Shown here: piece after piece, positions 51,444-60,620 of the stretch
How the letters are laid out: each line of letters begins with the position of its first letter
Position numbering within the stretch: the first letter of the stretch is position 1
Source: Myxococcales bacterium
Lineage (GTDB): Bacteria; Myxococcota_A; Polyangia; Fen-1088
Assembly (NCBI GenBank): GCA_025350815.1
Contig: JANXXE010000113.1
Coordinates: 45,564 to 109,563, forward strand
Length of the DNA stretch: 64,000 bases
Direction of reading: 5' to 3'
Program-made: the position numbers and the translations under genes
The notes under the pieces: model-generated
The model's database searches: none
Told to the model about the DNA's origin: nothing
Seen by the model: only the letters and a program-made list of their open reading frames with translations

Positions 51444-52052
51444 TCACAGGCGCAGAACGAAGGACCACCACGGACCGGTCAGGTGCTGGTAGGTGTCGCG
51501 GCCGGTGTGGGGCGGCTCGCCGTCGGGGCTGTAGGCCACACCGCAGTCGTCCACCAGGCAGGACCCGGTAAGAAATCGTGTGGCAGTCCCGGCTGTGTCC
51601 ACGCGCTTGACAGGCAGAAGGCCGATCCACCTCGGCACGTCCACGCGGGCGCCGCGGGGGATCTGTTGCGCTTCCTGGATCAGAGCGTCGCGACTGAGTG
51701 CCAGACACACCTTGAACGGCACCCCGTATCGGCACAGCGACGGCACCAACGCAATGATGACGACGGCGTAGACCATCCACGGCCAGCGACGGCCGTGCCC
51801 CAGCGGCGCCACCGAACGGCGGATTGAGCCCAAAATGGTAAACAGTAGCGTCGCCATGCCCGCCAGCGCGCCGCCGACGTACAACACCAGCATGTCCGGC
51901 GCCATCGCGACCGCTCCGTCGCTGACCAGATACAACGACGCCAGACCCCAGACGGTGATCAGCACCGCCAGCCACGCCATGTGCGGCGGTGTCCACGAGC
52001 GAGCGCCACCGGGGGCAACCATCGGGCCGCACGCTAGCCGGTGCGGTGGCAT
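51444..52052 (-). CDS. Small membrane protein, function unknown
   Basis: About 202 residues from ATG 52052 (ATG 52022 is an alternative; a longer frame to 52181 overlaps the divergent lipoprotein gene). Three hydrophobic segments: MAWLAVLITVWGLASLYLVS, MLVLYVGGALAGMATLLFTI and VYAVVIIALVPSL. A soluble C-terminal part of about 90 residues has paired cysteines (FLTGSCLVDDCGVAYSPDG). It ends at 51444, four bases from the methyltransferase stop. No family recognised. Confidence 0.6.
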   Translation of the reverse strand: MPPHRLACGPMVAPGGARSWTPPHMAWLAVLITVWGLASLYLVSDGAVAMAPDMLVLYVGGALAGMATLLFTILGSIRRSVAPLGHGRRWPWMVYAVVIIALVPSLCRYGVPFKVCLALSRDALIQEAQQIPRGARVDVPRWIGLLPVKRVDTAGTATRFLTGSCLVDDCGVAYSPDGEPPHTGRDTYQHLTGPWWSFVLRL

Positions 52053-52130
52053 CGGGCAACGGCGAGATTCGGACACGGCGAGATCCGGGCCCGATTGAAA
52101 CGGCCGAACAGGGACGCTACCGTCGGGCCC

Positions 52131-53492
52131 ATGCGACACCAGCGCCACGGCCACGGAGGACGACTTTTTGCGACTTATCATCTGATGCTGGTCTTCCTGA
52201 TACTGGGGTTCGGCTTGGGTGTCGCCGGCTGCGCCGCCCCACGGAGGGCGGCTGAGTCACCGCGGGGCGCAGTCACCGCGGCCAGCCGCAAGAAGGTCAT
52301 CCAGTACGGCCACGACGTGCCGGATCCCGCCTTCGTCCGCGAACACGTGCGCGACATGGAGAAGCGCCCCTTCGACGGCGTCGTCATCCGCGTGCCCCGG
52401 CACCAGTTCATGTTCGACACCACGCCGTGGCTGGAAACGGATCTGCGCCCGCAGGGGGAGGCGCTGGCGGCCACCAAGTGGCAACGTTTCACGGACAACT
52501 TCCTGTTTCTCAATGGGACCAACAACCGCAAGATGGATTGGTTCAACGATTCGCAGTGGGACGTCATCGTGTCCAACATGAAGATGTTTTCGCGCCTGGT
52601 GCGGGACGGTCGTTTGGCGGGGGTTTGCTTCGATGCCGAGCCCTACGGGCAACGGAAAGAAGGCGCCGATGTGAACCCGTGGTTTTACCCGGGCAGCAAT
52701 CCGGCCGAGAAACTGCCTCAGTTACCTGCGCAGGTTCGGGCGCGCGGGCGCCAGGTGATGGCGGCTTTGCAAACCGAGGCGCCGGCGTTGCGCATCTTCA
52801 ATTTCCACCTGCTGGCGCGCCTGCTGTACCAGATGGGGCCCAACGATCAGCGCTGGATTGACTGGCAAACGCCGCCGGATGCACCTTCACAAACGCCCTA
52901 CCACCACCAGGGGCACAAATACGCGCTGCTGGGTGAATTCATGATGGGCATGCTTGAGGCGGCAAACCCCGGGGCCGTCTTCGTCGACGGCAACGAGCAC
53001 GGGTACTACTACACCGACCGCGACGACTTCGAACGCGCCCGCAAGCTTGTCCGGCAGGACGCGCGCCCGCTGGTGCCCGTCGATCTGTGGGCGAAATACA
53101 GCAAGCAGGTGCAGGTCGGCGCCCCGGTCTTTCCGAACTGGCTGATAGGCGACTGGCCCCATCAATCCCAGGGTTGGGTGCCCCCGGATTTTCTGTCGCA
53201 CTGGGAGCAGCTTCGCTACGTCGAAAGCCAGATGTACAACGCCCTTGCCACCACCGACGAGTACGTGTGGGTTTATAACGAGCACATGGATTTCTGGCGG
53301 CCAATACCGGAAACCGGCAAGGACAAGCTGCCCGACGGACTGGAAGCGGCCCTTGTTTCGGCGCGCCGCAAGTACGAGGCCGGACAGCCCCTGGGCTTCG
53401 ACGTGGGGCCGCTGGTGCGTGAGGCCCGCGACCGTTTGATTCGCGAGGGCAAACCACAGCGTTCGGCCGGCGAAGCGAAGGCCGGCGACTGA
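52131..53492 (+). CDS. Lipoprotein with TIM-barrel glycoside-hydrolase-like appearance
   Basis: A 453-residue protein. ATG 52131 begins a signal segment that ends in a lipobox (LGFGLGVAGC). Motifs look like a carbohydrate-active TIM barrel: KKVIQYGHDVPDPAFVREH, PFDGVVIRVP, LAGVCFDAEPYG (acidic pair on a strand end) and AVFVDGNEHGYYYTDRDDF. The acidic residues of CFDAEPYG and a later E could be catalytic. I could not assign a GH family, and inactive lectin-like use is possible. Confidence 0.6.
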   Translation: MRHQRHGHGGRLFATYHLMLVFLILGFGLGVAGCAAPRRAAESPRGAVTAASRKKVIQYGHDVPDPAFVREHVRDMEKRPFDGVVIRVPRHQFMFDTTPWLETDLRPQGEALAATKWQRFTDNFLFLNGTNNRKMDWFNDSQWDVIVSNMKMFSRLVRDGRLAGVCFDAEPYGQRKEGADVNPWFYPGSNPAEKLPQLPAQVRARGRQVMAALQTEAPALRIFNFHLLARLLYQMGPNDQRWIDWQTPPDAPSQTPYHHQGHKYALLGEFMMGMLEAANPGAVFVDGNEHGYYYTDRDDFERARKLVRQDARPLVPVDLWAKYSKQVQVGAPVFPNWLIGDWPHQSQGWVPPDFLSHWEQLRYVESQMYNALATTDEYVWVYNEHMDFWRPIPETGKDKLPDGLEAALVSARRKYEAGQPLGFDVGPLVREARDRLIREGKPQRSAGEAKAGD

Positions 53493-53585
53493 ACGATAAG
53501 GCGCTTGCACGCCTCGGTCGCGCTAACCCCTCCTAAGCGTCGATGGTTGTATCTATGCAATATGGTCATTATAAAACGTCTTGAC

Positions 53586-53610
53586 ATAACTGATATAAAA
53601 GGTCAGTTAT
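53586..53610. promoter_or_regulatory. Perfect 8-bp inverted repeat upstream of the DUF4143 gene
   Basis: ATAACTGA (53586-53593) and TCAGTTAT (53603-53610), nine bases apart, lie just before the GTG start at 53616. The surrounding bases are strikingly AT-rich for this window. A TTGACA at 53581 overlaps the left arm, so the site could be an operator over a promoter. Confidence 0.6.
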
Positions 53611-53615
53611 ATTAA

Positions 53616-54803
53616 GTGTTTTCAAGAAGCGTCGGCCCCCATATCAGACGCCTGGCTGGCCAGATGCCGGCACTTTTCCTTACGGGGCCACGTCAGTCGG
53701 GAAAGACAACCCTGGCCCGTCAGCTTTTTCCGGACTTCCTGTACCTGTCCCTCGAAGCACGCCAGACACAGGAAGAAGCCACCCTTGATCCTGTGGGATT
53801 TGTTCGGCGCCTCGCTGGACACCGGGGAGTCATTCTCGACGAGGTCCAGCGGGTACCCGACCTCTTTTCCCATTTGCAGCAACCGCTTGACGACAGGACG
53901 CTGGGCTTTGTTGTGCTCACCGGCTCGCAGAATTTTCTGCTGTCACAGCAGGTCAGCCAGTCGCTGGCGGGGCGGGCCGCCGTGGTGGAACTTCTGCCGC
54001 TGTCTGTGGCTGAACGAGAACAACGCACGCCAATCCTGGCCGACGACTTCGAGACAGCCCCTACCCGGATCCGTGGCGAAACGCTTGATGAGATTCTGTT
54101 CACCGGCGGGTATCCGCGCGTTGCAGCCGAAGGCGTCGACGCCGTCTCGTGGCTGGATGCCTACGTCCAGACGTACGTGGAACGTGACGTGCGGCAACTG
54201 GCCAATGTCGGTGATCTGGCGGCGTTTTCGCGATTTCTGGCTCTGTGTGCAGGGCGCTGCGGCCAATTGCTGGACTTCGTTTCATTGGGGGCGGACGCGG
54301 GCATCAGCCAGACGACCGCGCGCCGGTGGATGTCAATCTTGGAGGCCAGCTACATCGTCGCGTTGCTTCGGCCACATCACCAAAATTTTTCAAAGCGCGT
54401 GATCAAGGCACCGAAGCTGCACTTTCTGGATACCGGCTTGCTGTGCCGCCTGTTGGGCCTGCGCAAGGTCGAGGACATTCGCGTACACCCCCTGAAAGGC
54501 GCCATCTTCGAATGCTTCGTCGTATCCGAATTGCGAAAGCGTTTTCTACATCAAGGCCAGCGTGCGCCGCTGTTCTTCTTTCGCGACTCCAACGGCCGCG
54601 AGGTGGACCTGCTGGTGGATCTCGGCGTACGCCGGATTCCCATAGAAGCAAAGCTGGGGGAAACGGTCGTGCGCGAGTTCTTCAAGGGCCTGGAGGCGTA
54701 CTGCGCCCTGTCAGGTGACCGCGGAGGCTGGCTGGTCAACGGCGGCGGGGATATCTATGCGCGCGGCGATCACCAGGTGCGGGCCTGGTGGTCGCTGACG
54801 TAG
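53616..54803 (+). CDS. DUF4143-type AAA ATPase
   Basis: A 395-residue protein from GTG 53616. Walker A is LTGPRQSGKTTLARQL; Walker B is RGVILDEVQRV; a sensor-like VVLTGSQNFLLSQ follows. The C-terminal region contains FHFLDTGLLCRLLG-type and EVDLLVDLGVRR blocks with a nuclease-like IEAKLG, typical of the ATPase-DUF4143 family. These are mobile, strain-variable genes of unknown role, sometimes called ATP-binding partners of toxins. The AT-rich upstream patch suggests recent gain. Confidence 0.88.
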   Translation: MFSRSVGPHIRRLAGQMPALFLTGPRQSGKTTLARQLFPDFLYLSLEARQTQEEATLDPVGFVRRLAGHRGVILDEVQRVPDLFSHLQQPLDDRTLGFVVLTGSQNFLLSQQVSQSLAGRAAVVELLPLSVAEREQRTPILADDFETAPTRIRGETLDEILFTGGYPRVAAEGVDAVSWLDAYVQTYVERDVRQLANVGDLAAFSRFLALCAGRCGQLLDFVSLGADAGISQTTARRWMSILEASYIVALLRPHHQNFSKRVIKAPKLHFLDTGLLCRLLGLRKVEDIRVHPLKGAIFECFVVSELRKRFLHQGQRAPLFFFRDSNGREVDLLVDLGVRRIPIEAKLGETVVREFFKGLEAYCALSGDRGGWLVNGGGDIYARGDHQVRAWWSLT

Positions 54804-54820
54804 CTCGGCGGCCGAAGGCG

Positions 54821-56632
54821 CTACCGGTTCCGGCCGCGCGTGTCGTCGGTGATGTACAGGCTCAACTCTTGGCGGCCCATCACCATGCGCGCCGACGGGA
54901 ACACGGTGCGGTCGGCGACACGGAAGGCGTCCGCGCGGCGGGTCTGGTTGCCTGGGCGCAGGGTGTCCAGCGCCGCCTGCGGCAGGCCGGCCAGCAAATG
55001 GCCGCGCACCGAGGCGCCGTTGTCGGGCGTGCTGAGACTGACGACGATCGACGCCGGCGTGTAGAACGCGCGCAGGCTGTCGATGTAACCGTGCAGCGAT
55101 TCGGGGCGGGCCACGTCGGGGTGAACCATGCCACCTGACGCCACTTCAATCTTGATGACCTGCCCGCCCATGGTGCGCGCGATGGTCACCGGTACGGTCT
55201 CGGTGTATTCGCGGCCAGCATAGGGGCGCAGCGTGACCCGCAACGGGACGGTGTCGCCGGCGTGCACGTTGTCCCCCGGCAGCGACACAGCGACGATTTC
55301 CGAAATGTCGCGACGGAATTCCACCCGCACGTCCACGTCCATGCTGTCGATGGTTACGGGTTCAAAAGGGTTTGACAGCAAATCCCCGAAAGCGCGCAGT
55401 CCGTGCGACGCCGACAGCGCGCGCGGCGACAAGCCCTCGGCCGAAAACAATTGATCGCGCAGTTCGACCGTCCCCTGGCCACGCACGTTCAACTTGGACG
55501 TCACCGTCACCGCCATCTCGGTCACGTCCGGTTCGGCGTCGGCGATGGCGCTGGTGATCACCATGGACGCCAGCACGGGCGTCAGGCGACGGTTGCGCGC
55601 GACCTCGGCGCGAAACATACGCGGCTCACCGCCCGGCGCTGTCACGCGGACGTTCACCGGCACCATCGCTGCCTGGCGGGTCATGTCGCCCACGATGCAG
55701 GACGGCCGGTCCTGAACGATGGTGCCGATTTCCGCCAGGGGCGACGCCAGCTTGAAGGACGACGCCTGGCTGGGAATGAAGGTGTGTACCTCGCCCGAGA
55801 CCATCGGCAGGCTGACCTCGCCGATGCCGAACATCGGGTGGCCAAACGCCAGCAGCGTGTCGCCGGAAATATAGGTGACCGTCCCAATTGCGGTCGCGTT
55901 CATGTCGCCCCTGATCAACTGCACCCCCACAGCCGACCCAGCCTCGATGCGGCCGGGCGTGGGCACGGGGGTACGCCGCCCCCCGCCACCGGCGCGCATG
56001 GGCACGAGGCCATAGGGGCGCATTTCCTCGGTCAGTTCATTCATCGCCGCCATCGACAGACCCGAGACCGACAGCGGCACCGACACCGCCTGCAGGCGCG
56101 GCTCGCCGGGGGCGCTGGCCTGGGCGGGGTTCGGCGACGCGGGCCACTGGCCGCGTTCGACCAAGGCATCGTCGGTCACACGGCGCGGGCGTTTTCGTTC
56201 GGCCAGCATCGATTCAATGGGCGTGACGCCCGCCAACGGCAACTTGGAAAACGACCACGCGTAGGCGATGGCGCCGACCAGCTTGCCGTTGATGTAGACG
56301 GGGCTGCCGCTCATGCCTGCGGCGATGCCGGAAAACTCGACGCGCGCGTCCTCGGCCTGCACCAGGATAACGGCCTGGTTGGGAATGAAGTTCTCGACGA
56401 TCGAAACGACGCGCACCTTGAACATCTCGGGTTTCGTGCCCGAAAAAACCGTTAACGCCTCGCCCACCATGCCGGGGTGAACATCCGACAGCGGCATGAT
56501 CGCGGGCGGCGCCCCGGACGGCACCGCGGGCCGGGTGTAGGCAGGCGCGGGCGGGGCCGACATCGCAAGGGGGCCCCGCAGGAAAGCCACGCCCAACAAC
56601 AACATCGATATCGGGGCGCGACGGCGATTCAC
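54821..56632 (-). CDS. SpoIVB-type serine peptidase (S55) protein
   Basis: A 603-residue exported protein with signal peptide (MNRRRAPISMLLLGVAFLRG). Near residue 105 the segment FSGIAAGMSGSPVYINGKLVGAIAYAW contains the S55 catalytic serine in GMSGSPVY. A second core block is TLLAFGHPMFGIGEVSLPM. The remainder holds beta-rich repeats. S55 peptidases cleave SpoIVFA in sporulating Firmicutes, but related proteins occur in non-sporulating and myxobacterial species with unknown substrates. It lies 17 bases from the DUF4143 gene, tail-to-tail. Confidence 0.8.
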   Translation of the reverse strand: MNRRRAPISMLLLGVAFLRGPLAMSAPPAPAYTRPAVPSGAPPAIMPLSDVHPGMVGEALTVFSGTKPEMFKVRVVSIVENFIPNQAVILVQAEDARVEFSGIAAGMSGSPVYINGKLVGAIAYAWSFSKLPLAGVTPIESMLAERKRPRRVTDDALVERGQWPASPNPAQASAPGEPRLQAVSVPLSVSGLSMAAMNELTEEMRPYGLVPMRAGGGGRRTPVPTPGRIEAGSAVGVQLIRGDMNATAIGTVTYISGDTLLAFGHPMFGIGEVSLPMVSGEVHTFIPSQASSFKLASPLAEIGTIVQDRPSCIVGDMTRQAAMVPVNVRVTAPGGEPRMFRAEVARNRRLTPVLASMVITSAIADAEPDVTEMAVTVTSKLNVRGQGTVELRDQLFSAEGLSPRALSASHGLRAFGDLLSNPFEPVTIDSMDVDVRVEFRRDISEIVAVSLPGDNVHAGDTVPLRVTLRPYAGREYTETVPVTIARTMGGQVIKIEVASGGMVHPDVARPESLHGYIDSLRAFYTPASIVVSLSTPDNGASVRGHLLAGLPQAALDTLRPGNQTRRADAFRVADRTVFPSARMVMGRQELSLYITDDTRGRNR

Positions 56633-56721
56633 GTTATCAAAGCGTAGGCAGCGCCCCTGGCACTGTCAACGCGACAGACGCATTTCTTGGATCGGCACGC
56701 TATGATTGTGGTCAGCGATCC

Positions 56722-57786
56722 ATGAAGCGATTCAAGGCCGCGGTGATAGGCGGCAGTGGTTATGGCGGGGCTGAGCTGATCCGGCGACTGCTGATCCACC
56801 CCGAGGTCGATCTGGTCCGCGTGGCCAGCGTCGATTTCGTCGGACAACCTCTTGCGGCCGCGCACCCCAACCTGACCGGGCGGACACCATTGCGATTCGA
56901 GGATCTTGCGCCCGGGGCGGCCTCGGCGGGCTGCGACATTGCGCTTTTGGGCCTGCCGCACAAGATAAGCGCGCACAAGGTGCCCGAGGTCCTGGCGGCG
57001 GGCGCGCGCGTCGTCGACATGTCAGGCGACTTTCGCCTGCGCGATGCGGCCGCCTACCAGAAATACTACGGCGCCACGCACCCCCACCCTGAACTACTGG
57101 GGACAGTCGTCTACGGCCTGCCCGAGCTGAACCGCGACGCCATCCGCAGCGCGCGCGCGGTCGCGTCACCCGGATGTTTCGCCACCACCATCGAATTGGG
57201 GCTTCTGCCCCTGGCAAAGGCCGGACTGTTGCGCGGGCCCATTCACGTCCTCGGCATCACCGGATCGTCGGGTAGCGGCGTCGTGCCCACCGTCGGGACA
57301 CACCATCCGGTGCGTGCGGTGAACCTCAAAAGCTACAAAGCGCTGGAACACCAGCACACGCCTGAAATCGAACAGACCTTGCAGCAGGCGGCGGGGCCCG
57401 ACGCCCCGGCATTCGAGCTGCGCTTCGTGCCAGTGTCGGCGCCGCTTTCGCGGGGCATCCTGGCCACCATCTTCGTCGAGGTGCCGGCGGCCCAGTCGAT
57501 GCTGGCAACGGGCGAGCTGTTTCGGCACGCCTACGCCAACGAGCCTTTCGTGCGTTTCGTCGAGGACCGTGTACCCGAGGTGGCGGCCGTGTCGGGGTCC
57601 AACTTTGCCGAGGTCGGGTTCACGCTGGGCGAACCGAATGCGAACAACGGGACGCGCACGCTGGCGGTGCACGCGGCAACCGACAATCTGATCAAGGGCG
57701 GCGCCGGCCAGGCCATCCAGAACATGAACTTGATGCTGGGCTTGCCCGAAACAATGTCGCTGGAAGATCCGGGCCCGTGGCCGTGA
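56722..57786 (+). CDS. argC: N-acetyl-gamma-glutamyl-phosphate reductase
   Basis: A 354-residue NADPH-dependent reductase, third step of arginine synthesis. Nucleotide loop VIGGSGYGGAELIRRLL, active Cys in SPGCFATTIELGLLPL, and a signature near GITGSSGSGVVPT. Overlaps argB by 10 bases at most. The LysW-type lysine pathway has similar enzymes (LysY), but no LysW is present here, so argC is preferred. Confidence 0.94.
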   Translation: MKRFKAAVIGGSGYGGAELIRRLLIHPEVDLVRVASVDFVGQPLAAAHPNLTGRTPLRFEDLAPGAASAGCDIALLGLPHKISAHKVPEVLAAGARVVDMSGDFRLRDAAAYQKYYGATHPHPELLGTVVYGLPELNRDAIRSARAVASPGCFATTIELGLLPLAKAGLLRGPIHVLGITGSSGSGVVPTVGTHHPVRAVNLKSYKALEHQHTPEIEQTLQQAAGPDAPAFELRFVPVSAPLSRGILATIFVEVPAAQSMLATGELFRHAYANEPFVRFVEDRVPEVAAVSGSNFAEVGFTLGEPNANNGTRTLAVHAATDNLIKGGAGQAIQNMNLMLGLPETMSLEDPGPWP

Positions 57787-58619
57787 CATCGCAGGGGACG
57801 CCGGATTTACCGGCACCCATCGTCATCAAGCTGGGCGGCGACGTGCTGGAAGGGGCGACGCTGCAACTGGTGGCCCAGTCGCTAAGCCAGGTGCTGACGG
57901 ACGGCCCGACGCACAGACTGGTCGTCGTGCACGGCGGGGGCGCGCAGGTGACGGCACTGGCGGGGCGACTGGGGCTGGTGACGAAGGTGGTCGCGGGACG
58001 ACGGGTCACCGACGCCGCCACGCTGGAGGTGCTGAAGATGGTCGTCGCCGGCCGGCTGAACGTCGATTTGTGTGCGGCCCTGCGCGCGCGCGGCGTCCCG
58101 GCGGTGGGGCTGCATGCGGGCAGCGGCGTGATCAGGGCCAGCCTGCGGCCACCGCGCGTCCTGGCGGGGGCCGGCGACGATCCCGTGGATCTGGGCCTGG
58201 TGGGTGACGTGACCGAATTCGATCGGGACCTGCTTTCCGCGCTGTGGGCGGCCAGCCGGGTGCCGGTGCTGTCTTGCCTGGGCCTTTCGGACGATCACCA
58301 GTTGCTGAACCTGAACGCCGATCTGGCGGCCAGCCAACTGGCGGCGATGCTGGGCGCCGGGGCGCTGCTGGCGGTGTCGGCGGTGGGCGGCGTTCGTCGC
58401 GACAAGGACGACCCCGGCAGCCGCATGGAACGCCTGACGGCTGCGGAGGCTCGCGCGGCGATCGCCTCGGGTCAGGTCCAAGGCGGAATGATCCCGAAAC
58501 TGGAGGAAGCCCTGGTGCCACTGGCGGCCGGTGTGCCGTGCGTACAGATCGTCGGACCGGGTGAGATCGCGGCCGGCCTGCGGGCGCCCGGCTGCGTCGG
58601 GACACTGCTCGTGCGATAA
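57777..58619 (+). CDS. argB: Acetylglutamate kinase
   Basis: A 280-residue amino-acid kinase. The ATP/substrate motifs are VIKLGGDVLEGA, VVVHGGGAQVTALAGRLG, NLNADLAASQLAAM and QGGMIPKLEEAL. GTG 57777 is the longest start. GTG 57783, giving a GTGA overlap with the argC stop, is equally possible. Second step of arginine synthesis, operon with argC. Confidence 0.93.
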   Translation: MAVTSQGTPDLPAPIVIKLGGDVLEGATLQLVAQSLSQVLTDGPTHRLVVVHGGGAQVTALAGRLGLVTKVVAGRRVTDAATLEVLKMVVAGRLNVDLCAALRARGVPAVGLHAGSGVIRASLRPPRVLAGAGDDPVDLGLVGDVTEFDRDLLSALWAASRVPVLSCLGLSDDHQLLNLNADLAASQLAAMLGAGALLAVSAVGGVRRDKDDPGSRMERLTAAEARAAIASGQVQGGMIPKLEEALVPLAAGVPCVQIVGPGEIAAGLRAPGCVGTLLVR

Positions 58620-58632
58620 GTCGGCCAGCCAC

Positions 58633-59220
58633 ATGAAGATCAGCACCCGGCTCAAGGTTCACCTGCAAAGGAAGTTTTTCGCCGGGACCCTGGCCGCGAT
58701 CCCGCTGGCCGTGACGGGATTCATCCTGTGGTGGGTGGATTCGAACGCGCGCGGGCTGTTCGCGGTCGACTACCCGCTGCTGGGGATCGTCGTGACGGTG
58801 CTGGGGATCTATGCGCTGGGCGTGTTTGTGACCAGCCTGCTGGGAAAATATTTCCTGGGTCTGGCCGACTGGGTGCTGAACCGCTTGCCCGGCTTTCGCG
58901 ATCTGTACAAGACGTGGAAACAGATCGCCGTCACGCCGGACAACGGCGACGGCATCTTCGCGCACGTGGTGCTGATCCCCGACGAAACTGGCCGCATGCG
59001 CATGATGGGTTTCACGTCCGGCAAGGCCATCGAAGGCAGCGCTGACATCGTCTGCACCTTCGTGCCGGCGTCGCCCAACCCCACCTCGGGGCGCCTGTAT
59101 TTCGTGCCGCGATCGTCGTGCCGGTTTCTGCAACTGGGCACCCAGGAGGCTTTGAAATTCGTGATTTCTGGCGGAAACTACGTTCCCGCCGCGATTGGAC
59201 GCGCGCTGTCGGAAAGCTGA
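58633..59220 (+). CDS. DUF502 membrane protein
   Basis: A 195-residue protein from ATG 58633. Two hydrophobic segments (FAGTLAAIPLAVTGFILWW and LLGIVVTVLGIYALGVFVTSLLG) and the motif GFRDLYKTWKQIAVTPD match DUF502 membrane proteins of unknown role. The stop shares a base with the start of the next gene (TGATG). Confidence 0.88.
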   Translation: MKISTRLKVHLQRKFFAGTLAAIPLAVTGFILWWVDSNARGLFAVDYPLLGIVVTVLGIYALGVFVTSLLGKYFLGLADWVLNRLPGFRDLYKTWKQIAVTPDNGDGIFAHVVLIPDETGRMRMMGFTSGKAIEGSADIVCTFVPASPNPTSGRLYFVPRSSCRFLQLGTQEALKFVISGGNYVPAAIGRALSES

Positions 59221-59753
59221 TGCGAACCGGAAAACGGCTTTTGGGGTTGCTGGCGTTGGCCGTGGTGGCGCTGCCCCGGGTGACGACAGCGGTGCCGGCG
59301 CCGCCATACAAGCCCGCTGCCATCATCACGCCTGCAGACCTGCACAAGGCCGTCGCCAGGCACAAGGGACACGTGGTGCTGCTGCACGTATGGGCCAGCT
59401 GGTGCCTGCCCTGCCTGGGCGAGCTGCCGATGATCGCCAAGTTCGCGCGCGACATGCGCGGCAAGGGCGTCGAAGTGGTGTCGATATCTCTGGATGATCC
59501 GACGGCGCCGGCCGCCGACAAGGTAGGCCGCGTGCTGAGCGAGAAGGCCGGCAACGCCCTCAACAACGCCATCGTGCAGGTCGGCGACACCGACGATTTC
59601 GTCGCCGGCATCGATCCGCACTGGGAAGGCGAGATTCCGGCGCTGTTCGCGTACGATCGCTCCGGCGAATTGCGCCGGGCCTTCGTGGGCGAGGTGACGC
59701 GACCGCAGCTGGACAAATTCGTGGGGGATCTGCTGAAGCGGGGGCGGCACTAG
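59220..59753 (+). CDS. TlpA/ResA-like periplasmic thioredoxin
   Basis: A 177-residue exported protein with signal peptide (MRTGKRLLGLLALAVVALPRV). The active site is WASWCLPC and the cis-Pro block is EGEIPALFAYD. It probably works in periplasmic thiol redox or cytochrome c maturation. ATG 59220 overlaps the DUF502 stop. Confidence 0.88.
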   Translation: MRTGKRLLGLLALAVVALPRVTTAVPAPPYKPAAIITPADLHKAVARHKGHVVLLHVWASWCLPCLGELPMIAKFARDMRGKGVEVVSISLDDPTAPAADKVGRVLSEKAGNALNNAIVQVGDTDDFVAGIDPHWEGEIPALFAYDRSGELRRAFVGEVTRPQLDKFVGDLLKRGRH

Positions 59754-59759
59754 CGCACC

Positions 59760-60308
59760 ATGGGCAGCGGCGACGACGATCCTTTTGCACCGCCGGGCGA
59801 GAACGTGCCGACCCTGGACCTGCACGTGCCCCCCCGACGCGCCGGCACGGCCAGCGACGCCGAGATCCCGCTGCCGCAACCCCGCAAGCCGACGAAATAC
59901 CGGCGGCCCAGTACGGGCTGGGTGATGGTGCTGACGCTGGTCCTGGCCGCGATAGGCTTTGCGGCCGTCGGACTGTTTGTCTGGACGCGCGTGACGGACA
60001 AGACGGTCAAATCGCTGTTCGGTAACACGCTACCCACGCTGCCGGGAACGGATCCGCGGCGGATACGCTACACGCCGCTGGAAATGGACGCCGCCGTCCT
60101 GATCGACATCGAGGTCAAACCACGCAATGCGCTGGTCACACTGGACGGTCAGGCGCTGCCATCGAACCCGCTGCGTCTGCCGCGCGACGGGGACACGCAC
60201 CAGTTGGAGGCCAGCGCCGACGGCTACGAGACGGGCATCTACACCTTCCGCGCGGACAAACCCAAGACCGTCCAACTGAAACTGGTCCGTGCGCCCGCCG
60301 GTCACTGA
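59760..60308 (+). CDS. Single-pass membrane PEGA-domain protein
   Basis: A 182-residue protein. Residues about 53-75 are a membrane helix (WVMVLTLVLAAIGFAAVGLFVW) after a Pro-rich cytoplasmic part. The C-terminal 70 residues fit a PEGA-like beta domain (VLIDIEVKPRNALVTLDGQ; LEASADGYET). The role is unknown, with surface attachment possible. Confidence 0.75.
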   Translation: MGSGDDDPFAPPGENVPTLDLHVPPRRAGTASDAEIPLPQPRKPTKYRRPSTGWVMVLTLVLAAIGFAAVGLFVWTRVTDKTVKSLFGNTLPTLPGTDPRRIRYTPLEMDAAVLIDIEVKPRNALVTLDGQALPSNPLRLPRDGDTHQLEASADGYETGIYTFRADKPKTVQLKLVRAPAGH

Positions 60309-60342
60309 GACAGCGTGAGGACGAGGCAATCCCGCGACCATT

Positions 60343-60362
60343 GACTTAGTCTGAACTAAGTC
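60343..60362. promoter_or_regulatory. Toxin-antitoxin operator palindrome GACTTAGT-N4-ACTAAGTC
   Basis: A perfect 8-bp inverted repeat with a four-base spacer ends 12 bases before the antitoxin ATG at 60375. TTGACT at 60341 overlaps its left arm and could be the -35 box. The position and symmetry fit autoregulation by a Phd-type antitoxin. Confidence 0.7.
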
Positions 60363-60374
60363 CACAGTAGACAG

Positions 60375-60617
60375 ATGAAGTCGGTCACCACGCACCAGGC
60401 AAAAAGCCAGCTATCGAAGCTTCTCGCCCAGGTCGAGGCCGGAGAAGAAGTGGTGATCCGACGGGGGGATGTGCCGGTCGCCCGGTTGGCAGCCGTGCGG
60501 GCCAAGGGACGGCGTACGCGGCCCCGGGTCGGGGCGATAACGTCTGCCCCGGTCCGATACTCCGACAACGCGTTCGCCCCTCTTGACGATGAGCAGCTCA
60601 AAGACTGGGGGCTTTAG
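60375..60617 (+). CDS. Phd/YefM-type antitoxin
   Basis: An 80-residue protein. Residues 1-55 match the Phd/YefM fold (MKSVTTHQAKSQLSKLLAQVEAG, VVIRRGDVPVARLAAV), which binds operator DNA. The C-terminal tail (SAPVRYSDNAFAPLDD) would bind and inhibit the toxin. It lies three bases upstream of the PIN gene. Confidence 0.9.
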   Translation: MKSVTTHQAKSQLSKLLAQVEAGEEVVIRRGDVPVARLAAVRAKGRRTRPRVGAITSAPVRYSDNAFAPLDDEQLKDWGL

Positions 60618-60620
60618 TGA

